Part shown: in pieces, positions 29,700 through 39,811 of the stretch
Numbering within the stretch: the stretch's first letter is position 1
Layout: each line of letters starts with the position of its first letter
Assembly (NCBI RefSeq): GCF_029542785.1
Contig: NC_083370.1
Location: forward strand, 1,302,001 to 1,366,000
DNA: 64,000 bases
Direction of reading: 5' to 3'
Source: Malassezia japonica
Taxonomy: Eukaryota; Basidiomycota; Malasseziomycetes; Malasseziales; Malasseziaceae
Position numbers and translations under genes: made by a program
The notes under the pieces: model-generated
Database searches by the model: none
What the model was told of the DNA's origin: nothing
The model's input: the letters and a program-made list of their open reading frames with translations, nothing else

Positions 29700-31514
29700 T
29701 TACATAAGGTATGGCGTCAGGTCGACCACGCCCAGCAGCTTGTCCGCTTGGGCCACCGCGAGGCGCTGCGGCGGCGCGCGCGCGTCGCTTGGCGGCGTGG
29801 CCTGCTCTTCCGACTTGGGTGTAGTACGCTCCACGTTCCATGCGAGGTCGAGTACCGCGCCGCCTGCGGCGTACTCGTACATCGTCTGCCCGTCCGCGAT
29901 GCGCGTCACGAGCGCCTTGTCGTCGATCCCTCCCGTAGCCAAATAGCGTGCGCAGGGGCTAAAGCACAGCGCGTACACATTCTGCGTGTGCCCATCAATC
30001 ACACGAAGGCAGTCGCCATTGTCGCCGTTCCACAGCCGCGCGCTGTGGTCAAAACTGCACGTGGCCAGCATACGCGGCTGCTCGGGGTGCGCCGACTGGG
30101 GGCCGGTCGAGCACCAGGCGAGCGAGTAAACCTCCTTGGTGTGGCCAGTGAGCGTCAAGAGCAGGCTCTTGAGGGGGCGCGACGCGTCACCGTCCTGCCT
30201 CGGCGCCTGCACGCCGGGCACACGCACCGCCCAGATCTTGGCGGTGGTGTCGTCGGATGCGCTCGCGAGCAGCGTCTGCGACGGATCGAAGCGGATCGCG
30301 TTCACCTCGTCCGTGTGGCCGTGGAAGGTATGGATCGGCTTCGGCTCGCCGAGCTTGCAGAGGTGCACGCTGTTGTCCGCCGAGCCCGTCGCAAAGATCG
30401 CATCGGCGACCGCCTGGTCGGGGTGCGCGACGCGTGGCGCTTTCGGCGGCATATCAAGCGCACCAGTGAGCCACTGCACGTCAAGCACGTTGTCCGAGTG
30501 CAGGCTAAACTGCTGGCGCGTGCGCCCGCTGCCGACGTCCCACACGATCGCCGTGCCGTCGGCGCTGCCGGTGAGCAGCAAGTTGCCCTTGGCATTCCAG
30601 CGCACGGCAAAGATGGGGCCCTGGTGCATCGACATGACGAGGTGCAGGTCGCCCTGCGGCGTCCACAGCCGCAGGATGCCGTCGTGCGAGCCGGACGCCA
30701 GCAGCGTCCCGTCCGGATTCCAGGCGACGGTCGAGATGTTTTTGGCCTGCGTAGGGGGCAGGTGCTTGCACACGGCCGGCGGCTCGGACGGCGCATTCAG
30801 GTCCCAGATGCGCACGGTCGCATCCCCTCCGCCGCTCGCCAAGAGGCCGGGCACGGCCGGATTCCAATCCGAGACAAACACTTCGGCGGCGTGGCCGGAG
30901 AGCAGCGTGAGGTTCTTGTCGTCGAGGACGTGCGCCGCGCCCGGGATCGCCTTGGTCTTGGTGCCCGGCAGGTTGCTGCGCGAGGCGCTCGTTGCGTGCG
31001 AGCCCTTCTTGGCCTTTTTGTTGCGGCGCGGCGAGTCGTCCTTCGCCTCGTCCTCGTCGGCGGTGGGCGGCGTGGTGTCCATTACGTCCTCCTTGCTGCG
31101 CTTCTCGATCGGTACAAGCTCCGTCGTCTGCGATGCGGCGTCCTGCTTGCGCTCCGGCTGCGGCGGCGCGGCGGGCGGCGGCGTGAGGCCGGCGCGCATC
31201 GACGCGCTCGGTGGCCGCGGCACGCTGCCGTCCGGCACGGCAACGAGCGGATCAGGCATCGGAGGCAGCGATGCGTCTGCACGCTCCTGGACGTGGCGCT
31301 CGGCCGTGGCGTACATCAGGCCGCGCTGCAGGTAGTGGAGCAGCTGCCCCGGCTGGACGACCGCCTCGTGGGCCGCCGGCAGGTCGTCGAGTCTCGCCTC
31401 GTAGCGCAGCGAAAAGCATGTGTGCAAGAATCCTGACTCTTTCAGGTAGTGGTAGATGAGCAAGTTCACCTCCGACGAGGAGAACTGCAGCTGCGGCGCG
31501 CTATCCGAAGCCAT
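29700..31514 (-). CDS. SIF2: LisH-WD40 protein, TBL1/Sif2-type histone deacetylase complex subunit
   Basis: Single exon, 604 residues from ATG 31514. A LisH domain near residues 11-40 (SSEVNLLIYHYLKESGFLHT) is characteristic of TBL1/Sif2/Hif2, which nucleate Set3C/SMRT-type HDAC complexes in the nucleus. A linker with a basic nuclear-localisation-like stretch (RRNKKAKKG) follows, then about eight WD40 blades (HAAEVFVSDWNP, KNISTVAWNPDGTLLASGSHDG, GPIFAVRWNAKGNLLLTGSADG, HTDEVNAIRFDPSQTLLASASDD, HTQNVYALCFSP). The order LisH, linker, WD40 and the similarity of the propeller fit TBL1. A 562-codon antisense frame is ignored. Divergent from the TMEM115-like gene by 107 bp. Confidence 0.82.
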   Translation of the reverse strand: MASDSAPQLQFSSSEVNLLIYHYLKESGFLHTCFSLRYEARLDDLPAAHEAVVQPGQLLHYLQRGLMYATAERHVQERADASLPPMPDPLVAVPDGSVPRPPSASMRAGLTPPPAAPPQPERKQDAASQTTELVPIEKRSKEDVMDTTPPTADEDEAKDDSPRRNKKAKKGSHATSASRSNLPGTKTKAIPGAAHVLDDKNLTLLSGHAAEVFVSDWNPAVPGLLASGGGDATVRIWDLNAPSEPPAVCKHLPPTQAKNISTVAWNPDGTLLASGSHDGILRLWTPQGDLHLVMSMHQGPIFAVRWNAKGNLLLTGSADGTAIVWDVGSGRTRQQFSLHSDNVLDVQWLTGALDMPPKAPRVAHPDQAVADAIFATGSADNSVHLCKLGEPKPIHTFHGHTDEVNAIRFDPSQTLLASASDDTTAKIWAVRVPGVQAPRQDGDASRPLKSLLLTLTGHTKEVYSLAWCSTGPQSAHPEQPRMLATCSFDHSARLWNGDNGDCLRVIDGHTQNVYALCFSPCARYLATGGIDDKALVTRIADGQTMYEYAAGGAVLDLAWNVERTTPKSEEQATPPSDARAPPQRLAVAQADKLLGVVDLTPYLM

Positions 31515-31621
31515 GCTCCTCCACGTCGCAAACAAGGCGACGAGCGTCGCGCAGCGCGCATAAATCCCCTCGGCCCGTCCGGCCGACGCGCAGCGCAGCG
31601 CAGCGCGTCTTGCTCCACGAG

Positions 31622-32687
31622 ATGGGCATCGAAGAGCAGGTGCGCGGCCTTGTCGACAAGGCGATTGCGCTGCCGCTGGGCACACGCGTCCTTACTGGGC
31701 TCGTGCTTGTCTTTTCTGGCCTGCTGGCGCTGCTGCGCATCTTTGCGCTGCTGCCCACCAGTGTCGGCGCGGCGTATGCGGACGGTGCGGTGCACTATCC
31801 GTACCTGGTTGTGGTCCCCGGCCAAGTGCTCTGGTTCCCCTGGACGCTGCTCACGGCGGCCTTTTGCGAGACGAGCATTGTCGAGGTGCGTTGTTTTCTC
31901 TGACGCAGTTTCTCGTGTCGATCGGCACGGTGCCGCTGGCCGCGGCCTACCTCGAGCAGCACTGGGGCGCAGTCGAGCTGCTCCAGTTTACGGCGATTGT
32001 CGTGGTGGTGTCGAATGTGATTGCGTCCGGCCTGTCGGTCCTGATGTTTATGGTGCTCCGCACCGACAAGGCCCTGTACGTTTACGCGGCTCACCCAGCT
32101 TTGGCACGCAGTTCCACGGTCTCGAGGCGCTGCAGACCGGCTTCCTGGTCGCCTTTGCGCAGCTCATCCCGCAGCACCAGATCCAGCTGTTTGGCTCGCG
32201 CATCGCTGTGCACGTCCGCGACCTGCCGATGTTGTACGTCGGCTTCTCGAACGTCATGTGCCTCCTCGGCTTCATGTCGCCGTACCTCTTGATCCAGTTT
32301 GGCTGGCTCGTTGCGTGGGTCTACCTGCGCTTCTACCAGCTGGGCGAGATGGGCGTGCGCGGCGACCGCAGCGACACGTTTGCGTTCATCCACTGGTTCC
32401 CTCCGTTTGTGCACAAGCCCCTCGGCAAGGTCACCGCGCTGGTGCACTCGATCGTGATGCGCCTCGGCCTCGTGCCGCGGTGGGCGACCGAGTACACGGA
32501 CCTCGAGCTGAACGTCGACGCGACCACCACGCACACCGCCAGCGCACGCGCCGAGGCCGAGCGGCGACGCGCCATGGCCCTCGAGGCCCTCGACCAACGC
32601 ATGGCCGGCGCAGACACCAAGGCGCCGCTGCCGGAAGAACCTGCGCAAAAAAGCGGTGAGACGTCGAACGCGACGTCGGCTACATAG
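31622..32687 (+). CDS. TMEM115-like rhomboid-fold Golgi membrane protein
   Basis: Three exons, 31622-31885, 31909-32075 and 32099-32687, joined over two 23-nt introns; 339 residues. At least five hydrophobic segments are visible: VLTGLVLVFSGLLALLRIFA, VVVPGQVLWFPWTLLTA, FTAIVVVVSNVIASGLSVLM, TGFLVAFAQLIPQHQIQLFG and VGFSNVMCLLGFMSPYLLI. The string SDTFAFIHWFPPFVHKPLG is typical of the TMEM115/YOL107W family, which has a rhomboid-like fold without catalytic residues and acts in Golgi traffic. The C-terminal about 90 residues are hydrophilic and cytosolic. Its stop is one base from the stop of the convergent PPR gene. Confidence 0.85.
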
Positions 32688-32688
32688 C

Positions 32689-35519
32689 CTACTTCTCATA
32701 CCCATCCTCCGCCGTACTGGGGGTATACATACGTGCGGCGTGCTCCATCGCACCAGACACCACATCGCGCAGCAGATCCAGCAGGGCGTGGCGGTAGGCG
32801 CGGCGCGCCTCGATGCGGCGCTTGCCGGCGGGGTGCGTGGCAAAGGCAGACGCACGCGCGTTGGCTTGCTGCAGCTGCAGCGCCTCTTGCAGCGCACCGG
32901 CATCGGCACCCTCGCGCAGCTGCTTTTCAATATAGTTGCGCGCACGCTTGAGCATGCGCCGCAGCGCATAGGTCGGCGCGAGGCCGTCGTCGAGGCACTG
33001 CGCGTAGAACTGCTGCGCGCCGAGGTAGTCGCGCGCGTGCATCATACGCGCAAAGTGCTGCGCGACCGCACCAGGGTGCGTCACCGCACCGCGCATCGGC
33101 TCGACCGCCGGACGCTCGTCCTGCACACGCTCGACCGCGGGGCGCTCGTCCAGCACACGCTCACGCGCCGCGGCGATCGTATCGTACAGGTGGGCGTCGG
33201 GGACGAGGCCGGCGCGGTGCATCTCTTGGACCTCGCGCTGCACCGCGCGCCAGTCGCCGGCGTGCGCAAAGGCATGGATCAGCGTCGCGTACATGGCGTG
33301 CGTCGGCGCGACGTCCCACGACGGCAGGGCGACACGCAGCAGCCACTGCGCCTCGGACGTGCGCCGCGCACGGCACAGGCTCTGCATCAGCGGCACAATG
33401 TGCATCGCGCCGGGGCGCACGTCGGCATCGAGCAGCGCACGGAACGTGGCGTGCGCGCCGTCCGCGTCGCCTTGCGCGGCACAGAGCCGCAGCCGCGCGG
33501 CGTGTGCGTGCGGCGTGCGCTCGACCGGCGGCGGCGGCGGCGTCGGCACCGCGCTCCACGGCTCGTCGGGCGCAGGCTGCAGCGGCGTGTCGCGCACCCA
33601 CACGTACGACGCGTCGCGGGGCTCGGGCGGCGCACTGCGCGCGGCGCCAGCCGCACACTGCTGCCGCGCCCCACTGAGAAGCGCGAGCTGGACGTGGTCC
33701 TCAAAGCCAAGCGCAGAGAGCGCCTCGCGCAGCTTCGCGAGGCGCACCTCGGCGGGGCTCGCGTCGTGGGGGTGGGGGGCGGGCCGCCGACCCACGCAAC
33801 CTGCTCGGCGAGCCGGCCGTACATGTGTTGCACCTCGCCGGCGTGCCCGTCGACCGAGGCGATCATCAGACGCGCCAGCGCGCGGCGCACGCGCCCGTTG
33901 GGCTTCAAGCCGTGGGCCGCGGCGTCGACGAGCACCGCACGCGCGTAGTCTGCGCGCTCCAGCGCACCCGCACACTCGAGCAGCGCCGCGGTGCATGCCG
34001 AGCCGCGCTCGACCGACGCCGCAGGCAGCGCCGCGAGGCGCGCGTCCCACGCCGCGTCCGCCGCGCCGCCCTCGAGCGGCGGCACGCCGAGCACATGCGC
34101 GGCAAACGCACACGCCCGCGCCGGACGATCGCTACGTACGCATGCGAGAATCACGCCGGCAGCGGCATACTGCAGCGCGGCGTGGTCGCCGCTGCGTTCG
34201 CGGGGTGTGCGGCGCTCTTCGACCGGCGTACGGGGCACGCAGTGCCGTGCCGCCGCGTGCGTCTGCCGAAAGAGGTCGAAGGCCGCGTCGAGGTTGCCAT
34301 GGCGGCCGCACCACGACGCAGCCATCGCCAGCGCCGGCGCCGGCGCGTCGACGCGGCACGTCGCGGCGAGTGCCTCGTGGACTGCCCTGGGCAGCGCCGC
34401 CTCGGCCACCGGGCTGTCCAAGCCAAAGAGCGCGAGCAAGTAGGGTATGTGCGCGTCGGCCTTGGCATGGTGCGCCGCGCGCAACAGCGCGGTAAAGAGT
34501 GCCGGCGCCGGCGCCTGCAGCGCGTCTGGCGCGAGGCACGCGAGCGCCGGCCGCAGCGGCGCGTGCGCGTAGGCGAGCACGAGGTAGGTCGAGGACCGTA
34601 TGCGCCCCTGCAGCGCGTGCAGCGCGTGCACGAGTGCATCGGTATCGTGGCGGTGTGCCGCGTGCCATGCGTGCAGCTCGAGCGCGGCGTACGTGTGCGG
34701 CGTGTGCGCGGCGCGGGCCGCGGCATAATCTGCGTCTCTGCCCAGTGCGTCGTAGGCCAGCAGCCGCGCGAGGTGCAGCTTTTCGTCGAGCAGCTGGGGG
34801 TGGTGCGTATGCGCGAGGTGCTCAAACTGGAGCACGCGCTCCATGTGCCCCCTTTCGCCGAGGCGCTGGGCGATGCGCCGAAAGTGGCATGCGTCCACCG
34901 CGCCAATGTGCAACTGCGCATAGGTGAGCAGTTTGCGTGCGAGGATGCAGGCCGGTTCGGTGTCGAGGCCGACGAGCGCCTCGGCGGCGAGGCCGAGGAG
35001 CGTGAGCGCCATCGGTGCGTCATCAAGTGTATCGGCGTCGTGTACATGTTTTAGCAAGGTGGTATAAGCAAGCGCAAGTGCCGCTTGGATTTCGTTGTGC
35101 GCGGCGTCGCCTTCGACGGTGCCTGCAAGGACGTTTTGGAGCATGGCGAGCACGCGCGACGAGGCATCGTCGTGCGGCGCAAGCGAGGCGGCGTGCATCT
35201 CTGCTGGCACGTCGTCACTTACGTCGCGCCATGCATGCTGCATCGCACGCGCTTCGCTCGCTGGAAGCGCCCAGCGGCATTGCTCGCCTTGTGCGAGCGA
35301 GCTTGCGGCGCGCTGCGGCGCGGCGCTCGGCGCAAGGAGCCACGCGGGAGGCCGCGGGACAAAGTGGTGGACACGCTGGGTGCCAAGGGAGAAATGGCGC
35401 GGCGCGGACGGGCCGGCGTGCACAGCACGCACGCGAGGCGGACGAGCCTCGTGGGAGCGTGCCGCGCGCCATGACGCGTGCAGGCCCGCATGCCGCGGAG
35501 CCTGCCGCGGAGCTGCCAT
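32689..35519 (-). CDS. mitochondrial-type PPR protein, interrupted by an apparent one-base frameshift
   Basis: ATG 35519 opens an Arg/Ala/His-rich leader that looks like a mitochondrial presequence. The frame stays good to about position 33780 (EVQHMYGRLAEQVAWVGG). The downstream half lies in another frame (SPAEVRLAKLREAL, then two or three PPR-like repeats: ATFRALLDADVRPGAMHIVPL, MYATLIHAFAHAGDWRAVQ, EMHRAGLVPDAHLYDTI) to TAG at 32691-32689. Joining them needs +1 nt in a C-rich stretch (G6 run at 33774-33779 on plus); 943 residues would result. No intron matching the strict local pattern bridges the shift. PPR proteins of this kind control organellar mRNAs. Specific orthologue not recognised. 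Confidence 0.65.
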
Positions 35520-35688
35520 AGGACCTCTGACTCAAGCCCTAGCAGCTATAGTACATCAATCGCAGACACGCGGCGTGAGAAGGCCGCAGTGTCCCTCGCG
35601 CCGTGCTCGCTGGAAGACTGCTGCAGAACCGGCGGCTCGCTGCTGACTAAAGCTGCGGATGACTGCACAGGATTGGTGCGACAGGTAT

Positions 35689-36666
35689 CTACGACGAGGC
35701 CTTCTTGGGCGCCGCGGCGTGGCGGACATAGCGTTTGGCAAACACGCCCTTGCTCAAACGCACGACACTGGGCTTTTTGATGGTCACAACGCGCGACGGG
35801 GCGATCGTGCCGTTGCGGCGGTGCATCGGCTTCGGCTGCTCCACCTTGGTGCCGACCTGCGCCGCGAGCTCGGGCGTGATCTCGCCGGCAAAGACGCGCT
35901 TGCCGGTCGCAGGGCGTGTGAGGATGCGGCCGCGGCTGGGCCGCACGAGCTCCATCGAGTTCCAGCGCTCGTCGTCGCTGCGGCGGCGGCCCTCGACGGC
36001 GTCCTCGGCGCGGATGCGCTCGAGGTAGAGCGTCGCCTTGGCCATGAGCTCTTTCCGCGCCTCTTCGCCGCGGTACTTGATGAGCTTGGAAATGTTGCGG
36101 CGGGTGAGTGGCGCAAAGCGCTCGTCGTGCTCGAGGGGGATGTTCTTTTGCGCTTCGAGGAGCGTGCTCAGCTCGCTGATGCTCAAGTTCTTTTGGGCGC
36201 GGCGGAGGAGAATATCGGCCTCACGCGCCATCGCACGCGCGGTCATGTCGAGCTTGACGTCCGTCGGGTTATCGACGAGCTCGAGGATCGCACGCGGCGC
36301 GTGGTCGCCTTTGCGGTGGCCCATCAGGTGCACACGCGTATAGCCGCCGGGGCGGTCGGCGTAGCGCTCCGCCATCTCGCGCAGACGCGCCATAGAGCCT
36401 GCTGTAGAAAAGAGGAAGGACTGCGCACCCGACATGGCCGTCGGCGTACCGCGCTTGCCGAGTGTAATGATTTTTTCCGCGCAGCGCGACGCCTCCTTGG
36501 CCTTGGCGACGGTCGTGACAATGCGCTCATGCGCGAGGAGCGAGGTCACCAAATTCCTGCGTTAGACTATGCGGCGTACCGAAGGAGATGGTTCCTGTGC
36601 GACGCTAAGGTCAGTCGTCCTATACGTACACGAGCGGTTCAGTTTCCGAAACGCCAGCCCTTTCAT
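35689..36666 (-). CDS. MRPL8: mitochondrial large ribosomal subunit protein bL17m
   Basis: Three exons on minus, 36666-36630 (37 nt), 36604-36580 (a 25-nt micro-exon) and 36556-35689; 309 residues. Introns are 25 and 23 nt. Only this splicing yields MKGLAFRKLNRSSSHRNHLLRNLVTSLLAHERI, the conserved bL17 start. The bL17 domain continues through RCAEKIITLGKRG. The fungal mitochondrial C-terminal extension (about 190 residues, including NISKLIKYRGEEARKEL and basic ends) follows. The micro-exon encodes the RNA-contacting SSHRNHLLR segment. The gene is divergent from ACP1 by 112 bp. Confidence 0.93.
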
Positions 36667-36778
36667 CGCGTCGTCGTACAAAGGCCAGAGCGCCGCTCGT
36701 TCTTCGCACTCTCGGCCGAGAAACCGAGTTGTCGGGGCGGGGCGCTCGTTTTGACCTCTTACCAACCGCCGATTCGAG

Positions 36779-37222
36779 ATGCTGTCGTCGCTCCAGATGA
36801 TTCCGCGTACGCTGCGCGCCACGCCCGCCATTGCGCGTGCTGCCCCCGCCATGCGCATGCAGGCCGCTCGCATGCCTGCTACGCTCCCTTCGTTCGCCCG
36901 CGGCTACGCTTCGGGTGGCGGTCTGACCCAGGAGCAGATCCAGCAGCGCATCACCGACGTGATCAAGAGCTTTGAGAAGGTTGACCCCTCGACGATCACT
37001 CCTACTGCCTCGTTCACCGGTGACCTCGGTCTTGACAGCCTCGACTCGGTCGAGGTTGTGATGGCCATCGAGGAGGAGTTCAACATTGTACGTTGCGCGC
37101 ACGCTCACCCTAGGAAATCCCCGACGCGGAGGCCGACAACATCACCACTGTCAACCAGGCCGTGGACTACATCGCGCACACCCCGGATGGTATGTTGGCG
37201 CGCGACTTACCCAGCGATATAA
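36779..37222 (+). CDS. ACP1: mitochondrial acyl carrier protein
   Basis: Three exons, 36779-37087, 37114-37189 and 37215-37222, with introns of 26 and 25 nt; 130 residues. The first about 42 residues are a mitochondrial presequence (MIPRTLRATPAIARAAPAMR). The carrier motif GLDSLDSVEVVMAIEEEF contains the phosphopantetheine serine. After intron 1 the helix continues FNIEIPDAEADNITTV. The protein works in mitochondrial type II fatty acid and lipoate synthesis and as a structural subunit/LYR partner in Fe-S assembly and complex I. The last coding exon contributes only 8 nt (finishing Ala, Ile, stop). Retaining the 25-nt second intron would instead add about 28 residues in frame. Confidence 0.92.
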   Translation: MLSSLQMIPRTLRATPAIARAAPAMRMQAARMPATLPSFARGYASGGGLTQEQIQQRITDVIKSFEKVDPSTITPTASFTGDLGLDSLDSVEVVMAIEEEFNIVRCAHAHPRKSPTRRPTTSPLSTRPWTTSRTPRMVCWRATYPAI

Positions 37223-37458
37223 TCCATGGAACGCACGATAGCGCTGCCCGTAGCTCCGCTAGCAGTATGTGAGACATGTGCAAAGATTTCTTTTCCTATT
37301 CGGATATGTACAGCAGCTGGCACGCTGCATGGCCGTCTAGATGGAATGAAAAAAAATCCTAGAATGACGCAAGAACAGTATGCGCTTGGCAGATCCGCGG
37401 GAACAGCATGAGGTACTCGTCACAGCATGAAGTCATAAGGAGGGCAGGTGCGGCGGCG
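37223..37458. other. 236-bp convergent gap ACP1/SCH9
   Basis: 3' flanks of two convergent genes, with an A8 run near 37350. I see no gene or RNA. Confidence 0.2.
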
Positions 37459-39587
37459 TTACCACGGGTCCCCTTTGGCGTGTGCATCCAGTTTCAGCGC
37501 AGCTAGTGCCGCGGGCGTATCGTCCTCTGCGGGGTCGTCGTCGGCCATGTCGACATTGCCCCAGTCCACCGCGCCAAAACGGTTCTCGAGCGAGTTGCCC
37601 GAGCCTTCGTACGTTCCGCTGTAGCTAAAGCCACGGAACTTTTCTTGGACGCTGCGCGAGAGCGGCTCTTCGGCATCTTCTTCGTCCTGCCGCTCGGCGC
37701 CGGGCTTTTTGATCGCGACGCTCTTCGCACTGCCGTTGCCTTCGGGCGAGTTCTCTTTGGAGGTGCCGGCGGAGCGCGACGCGTCGCTCTCCGAGGGCGA
37801 GACCTCGCCGTCGACTTCTTTCATCGCAAACTTCGCCACCTCGTTCAGGCTCGCGCCAGTAAACTCGGGGTCAAAGTTGGCGACGCTCTCGTCGGACTCG
37901 ACCAGCGGCTTAAAGACGGGGGGGATTTGCTTGCGCGCCAGCGCATCCCAGTCGATATCTTTAAAAAAGGGGTGCTCCTTCAGGTCCACCGCATCGCGGT
38001 GTGCACCGAGGCGGTGCTTGGGGTTGCGGTTCAATAGTCCTTTCACAAATTGCTTGCCGTCGTCGCCGATCGCGCCGCGGGGAAACTTGATCTTACCAAA
38101 GCAAATGTTGCGGTACATTTGCTGCGTGTCCTCCGCGTAGAAGGGCGACCAGCCACAACACATCTCAAACAGCAGCACGCCGAGACTCCAAAAGTCGACG
38201 AGCTTGCTGTAGCCCGATTCGTCCAAAAGAATTTCCGGCGCAAGGTACTCGGTCGTACCGCAGAACGTGTTGGTCAGCTGTCCTGCGCCGAGGTCCGGCT
38301 TGCTCAGCCCAAAGTCACAAAGAGCGACGTGTCCGGTGGCATCCAGCAGGATGTTTTCCGGCTTCAGGTCACGGTAGACAATGTTGTACTTGTGCAGGTG
38401 CTCGAGCGCGAGAATTAGCTCGGCAATGTAGAAGCGCGCACGAGCTTCCGTGAAACGTCCTTCGCGCTGCAAGTGCCAAAAGAGCTCGCCGCCCGACTTG
38501 TAGTCCGTCACAAAAAAGAGCTCCGACTCGGATTGAAAACTAAACTTGAGGCCAACAAGGAAGGGGCAGTCAAGACTCTTTTCCAGAATCTTGCGCTCGC
38601 CCATGGTATGTGTCACCTCTTTCTTGAGCGCGATCTCGCGCTTCGACAACACTTTCATCGCATAGATACGCTTCGTGTCGCGCTTGCGCACCTGGAACAC
38701 ACGTCCAAACGTACCGCGCCCAATCAGCTTCAAAAACTCAAAGTCGCGCGCAGTAAGCTTGCGCGGCGGCAGGCGCTCGTACGATATCTGCAGGCGGATC
38801 TCTCCGCACGCGACGTGGTCTTGCTGCTTTTCGTCGTCGTCGTGAGAATAAAGAGTGTACCATTGGTTGGTTGAGGAGCGGTGGATAAGTCGCGGAAAAA
38901 TCTCACGCGTGCCGATGAGCTCTTCTTTGTCGCCCACGCGGTCATACACGGAAATATACACCACTTGGTTGCTGGAAGTCACGTCGAATGTCACCGAGTA
39001 GTGCCAGCTCGGGTCTGTGCTGCTGACCTTGTCGTTCTCGATCGTAGGGCCTTCGTAGCCGCCGCCAATAAACTCGTTCTTGTCAAACTGCACGACGACA
39101 TAGGGGTGCGAGGTTTCTTTGGACGCCACACTCAGGTTCCGCGCCTCAATCAGCTGGATCCGCAGGTAGCCGACCGGCGCACCGCCCGCCGTCCGCGTAT
39201 CCTGGCTCGCATCGGGGCGTGCTTTGGGCTTGGGAGGGGGAAGCTTCATGGTAAAGTCGGGCGCTGCGTTAGAAAAAAAAACGTACCTGTCCGCGTCACC
39301 GACGTAGTTGGCACGCCGGCCAGCGAAGGCATGGCGCCCGACCCGTAGCTGGGTGTGAGCAGTGCGCTGGCCGCACCGCTGCCCCGGTCGGTCGAGCGGT
39401 CGCTGTTTGATCCAGACGAGCCGTCGCGGCTCTGCGTTAGGCGTTCATTCAGCGTATCGAACGGGTTTCGGTCCAAAGCGGCCGGTTGCGCCTTGGGCGT
39501 CGCCTGAGGTTAGCTGCACTGCCTCACGCCACCGGCGCATAAACATACCTGGTCCAACGGACCGCTATAGAACTCATGAGCTGACAT
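37459..39587 (-). CDS. SCH9: AGC-family protein kinase Sch9 (C2 domain plus kinase)
   Basis: Three exons on minus, 39587-39549, 39503-39287 and 39263-37459; 686 residues. Introns are 45 and 23 nt. Sch9 is the S6K/Akt-like TORC1 effector controlling ribosome production, growth and stress. A Ser-rich N-terminus precedes a C2 domain (GYLRIQLIEARNLSV, DPSWHYSVTFDV). The kinase follows: glycine loop IGRGTFGRV, AMKVLSK lysine, VYRDLKPEN, activation loop TNTFCGTTEYLAPE with the PDK1-site threonine. The hydrophobic motif FRGFSY (TORC1-type site) lies near residue 635. C2 plus AGC kinase plus FxxFSY identifies Sch9 rather than Ypk or PKA. The first exon encodes MSAHEFYSGPLDQ. Confidence 0.93.
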
Positions 39588-39811
39588 GGTAGAGCTCATT
39601 CCTTGTGCGTACCCCACGGTACACAAGGGCCTTCCACCAGCGTCGAGGGAGGTGAAACAAACGCCAAAATCCTAGGCCACACGCCTGGCGTGCGTTGCCC
39701 CGAGTCCTCCGCCACGTGGTTTGCAGGCGGCGGGCCGATGGTGGAGGTTTCTATTTCCCCGCCCAATCAGATGTGGGTCCGGGCAAACGTTAATTTAGAC
39801 GACACCACGCG
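39588..39811 (-). promoter_or_regulatory. SCH9 upstream region
   Basis: 224 bp between the SCH9 ATG and the NAA15 stop. CACGTG at 39713-39718, 126 bp upstream of the ATG, in the context GCCACGTGG. No ORF is supported. Confidence 0.4.

Noticed and set aside
33746..33804. 38-nt GTGGGT...GAG intron to repair the PPR frame
   Set aside because: Lacks the CTNAY branch site and the NCAG end shared by all other introns; a one-base homopolymer error is simpler.
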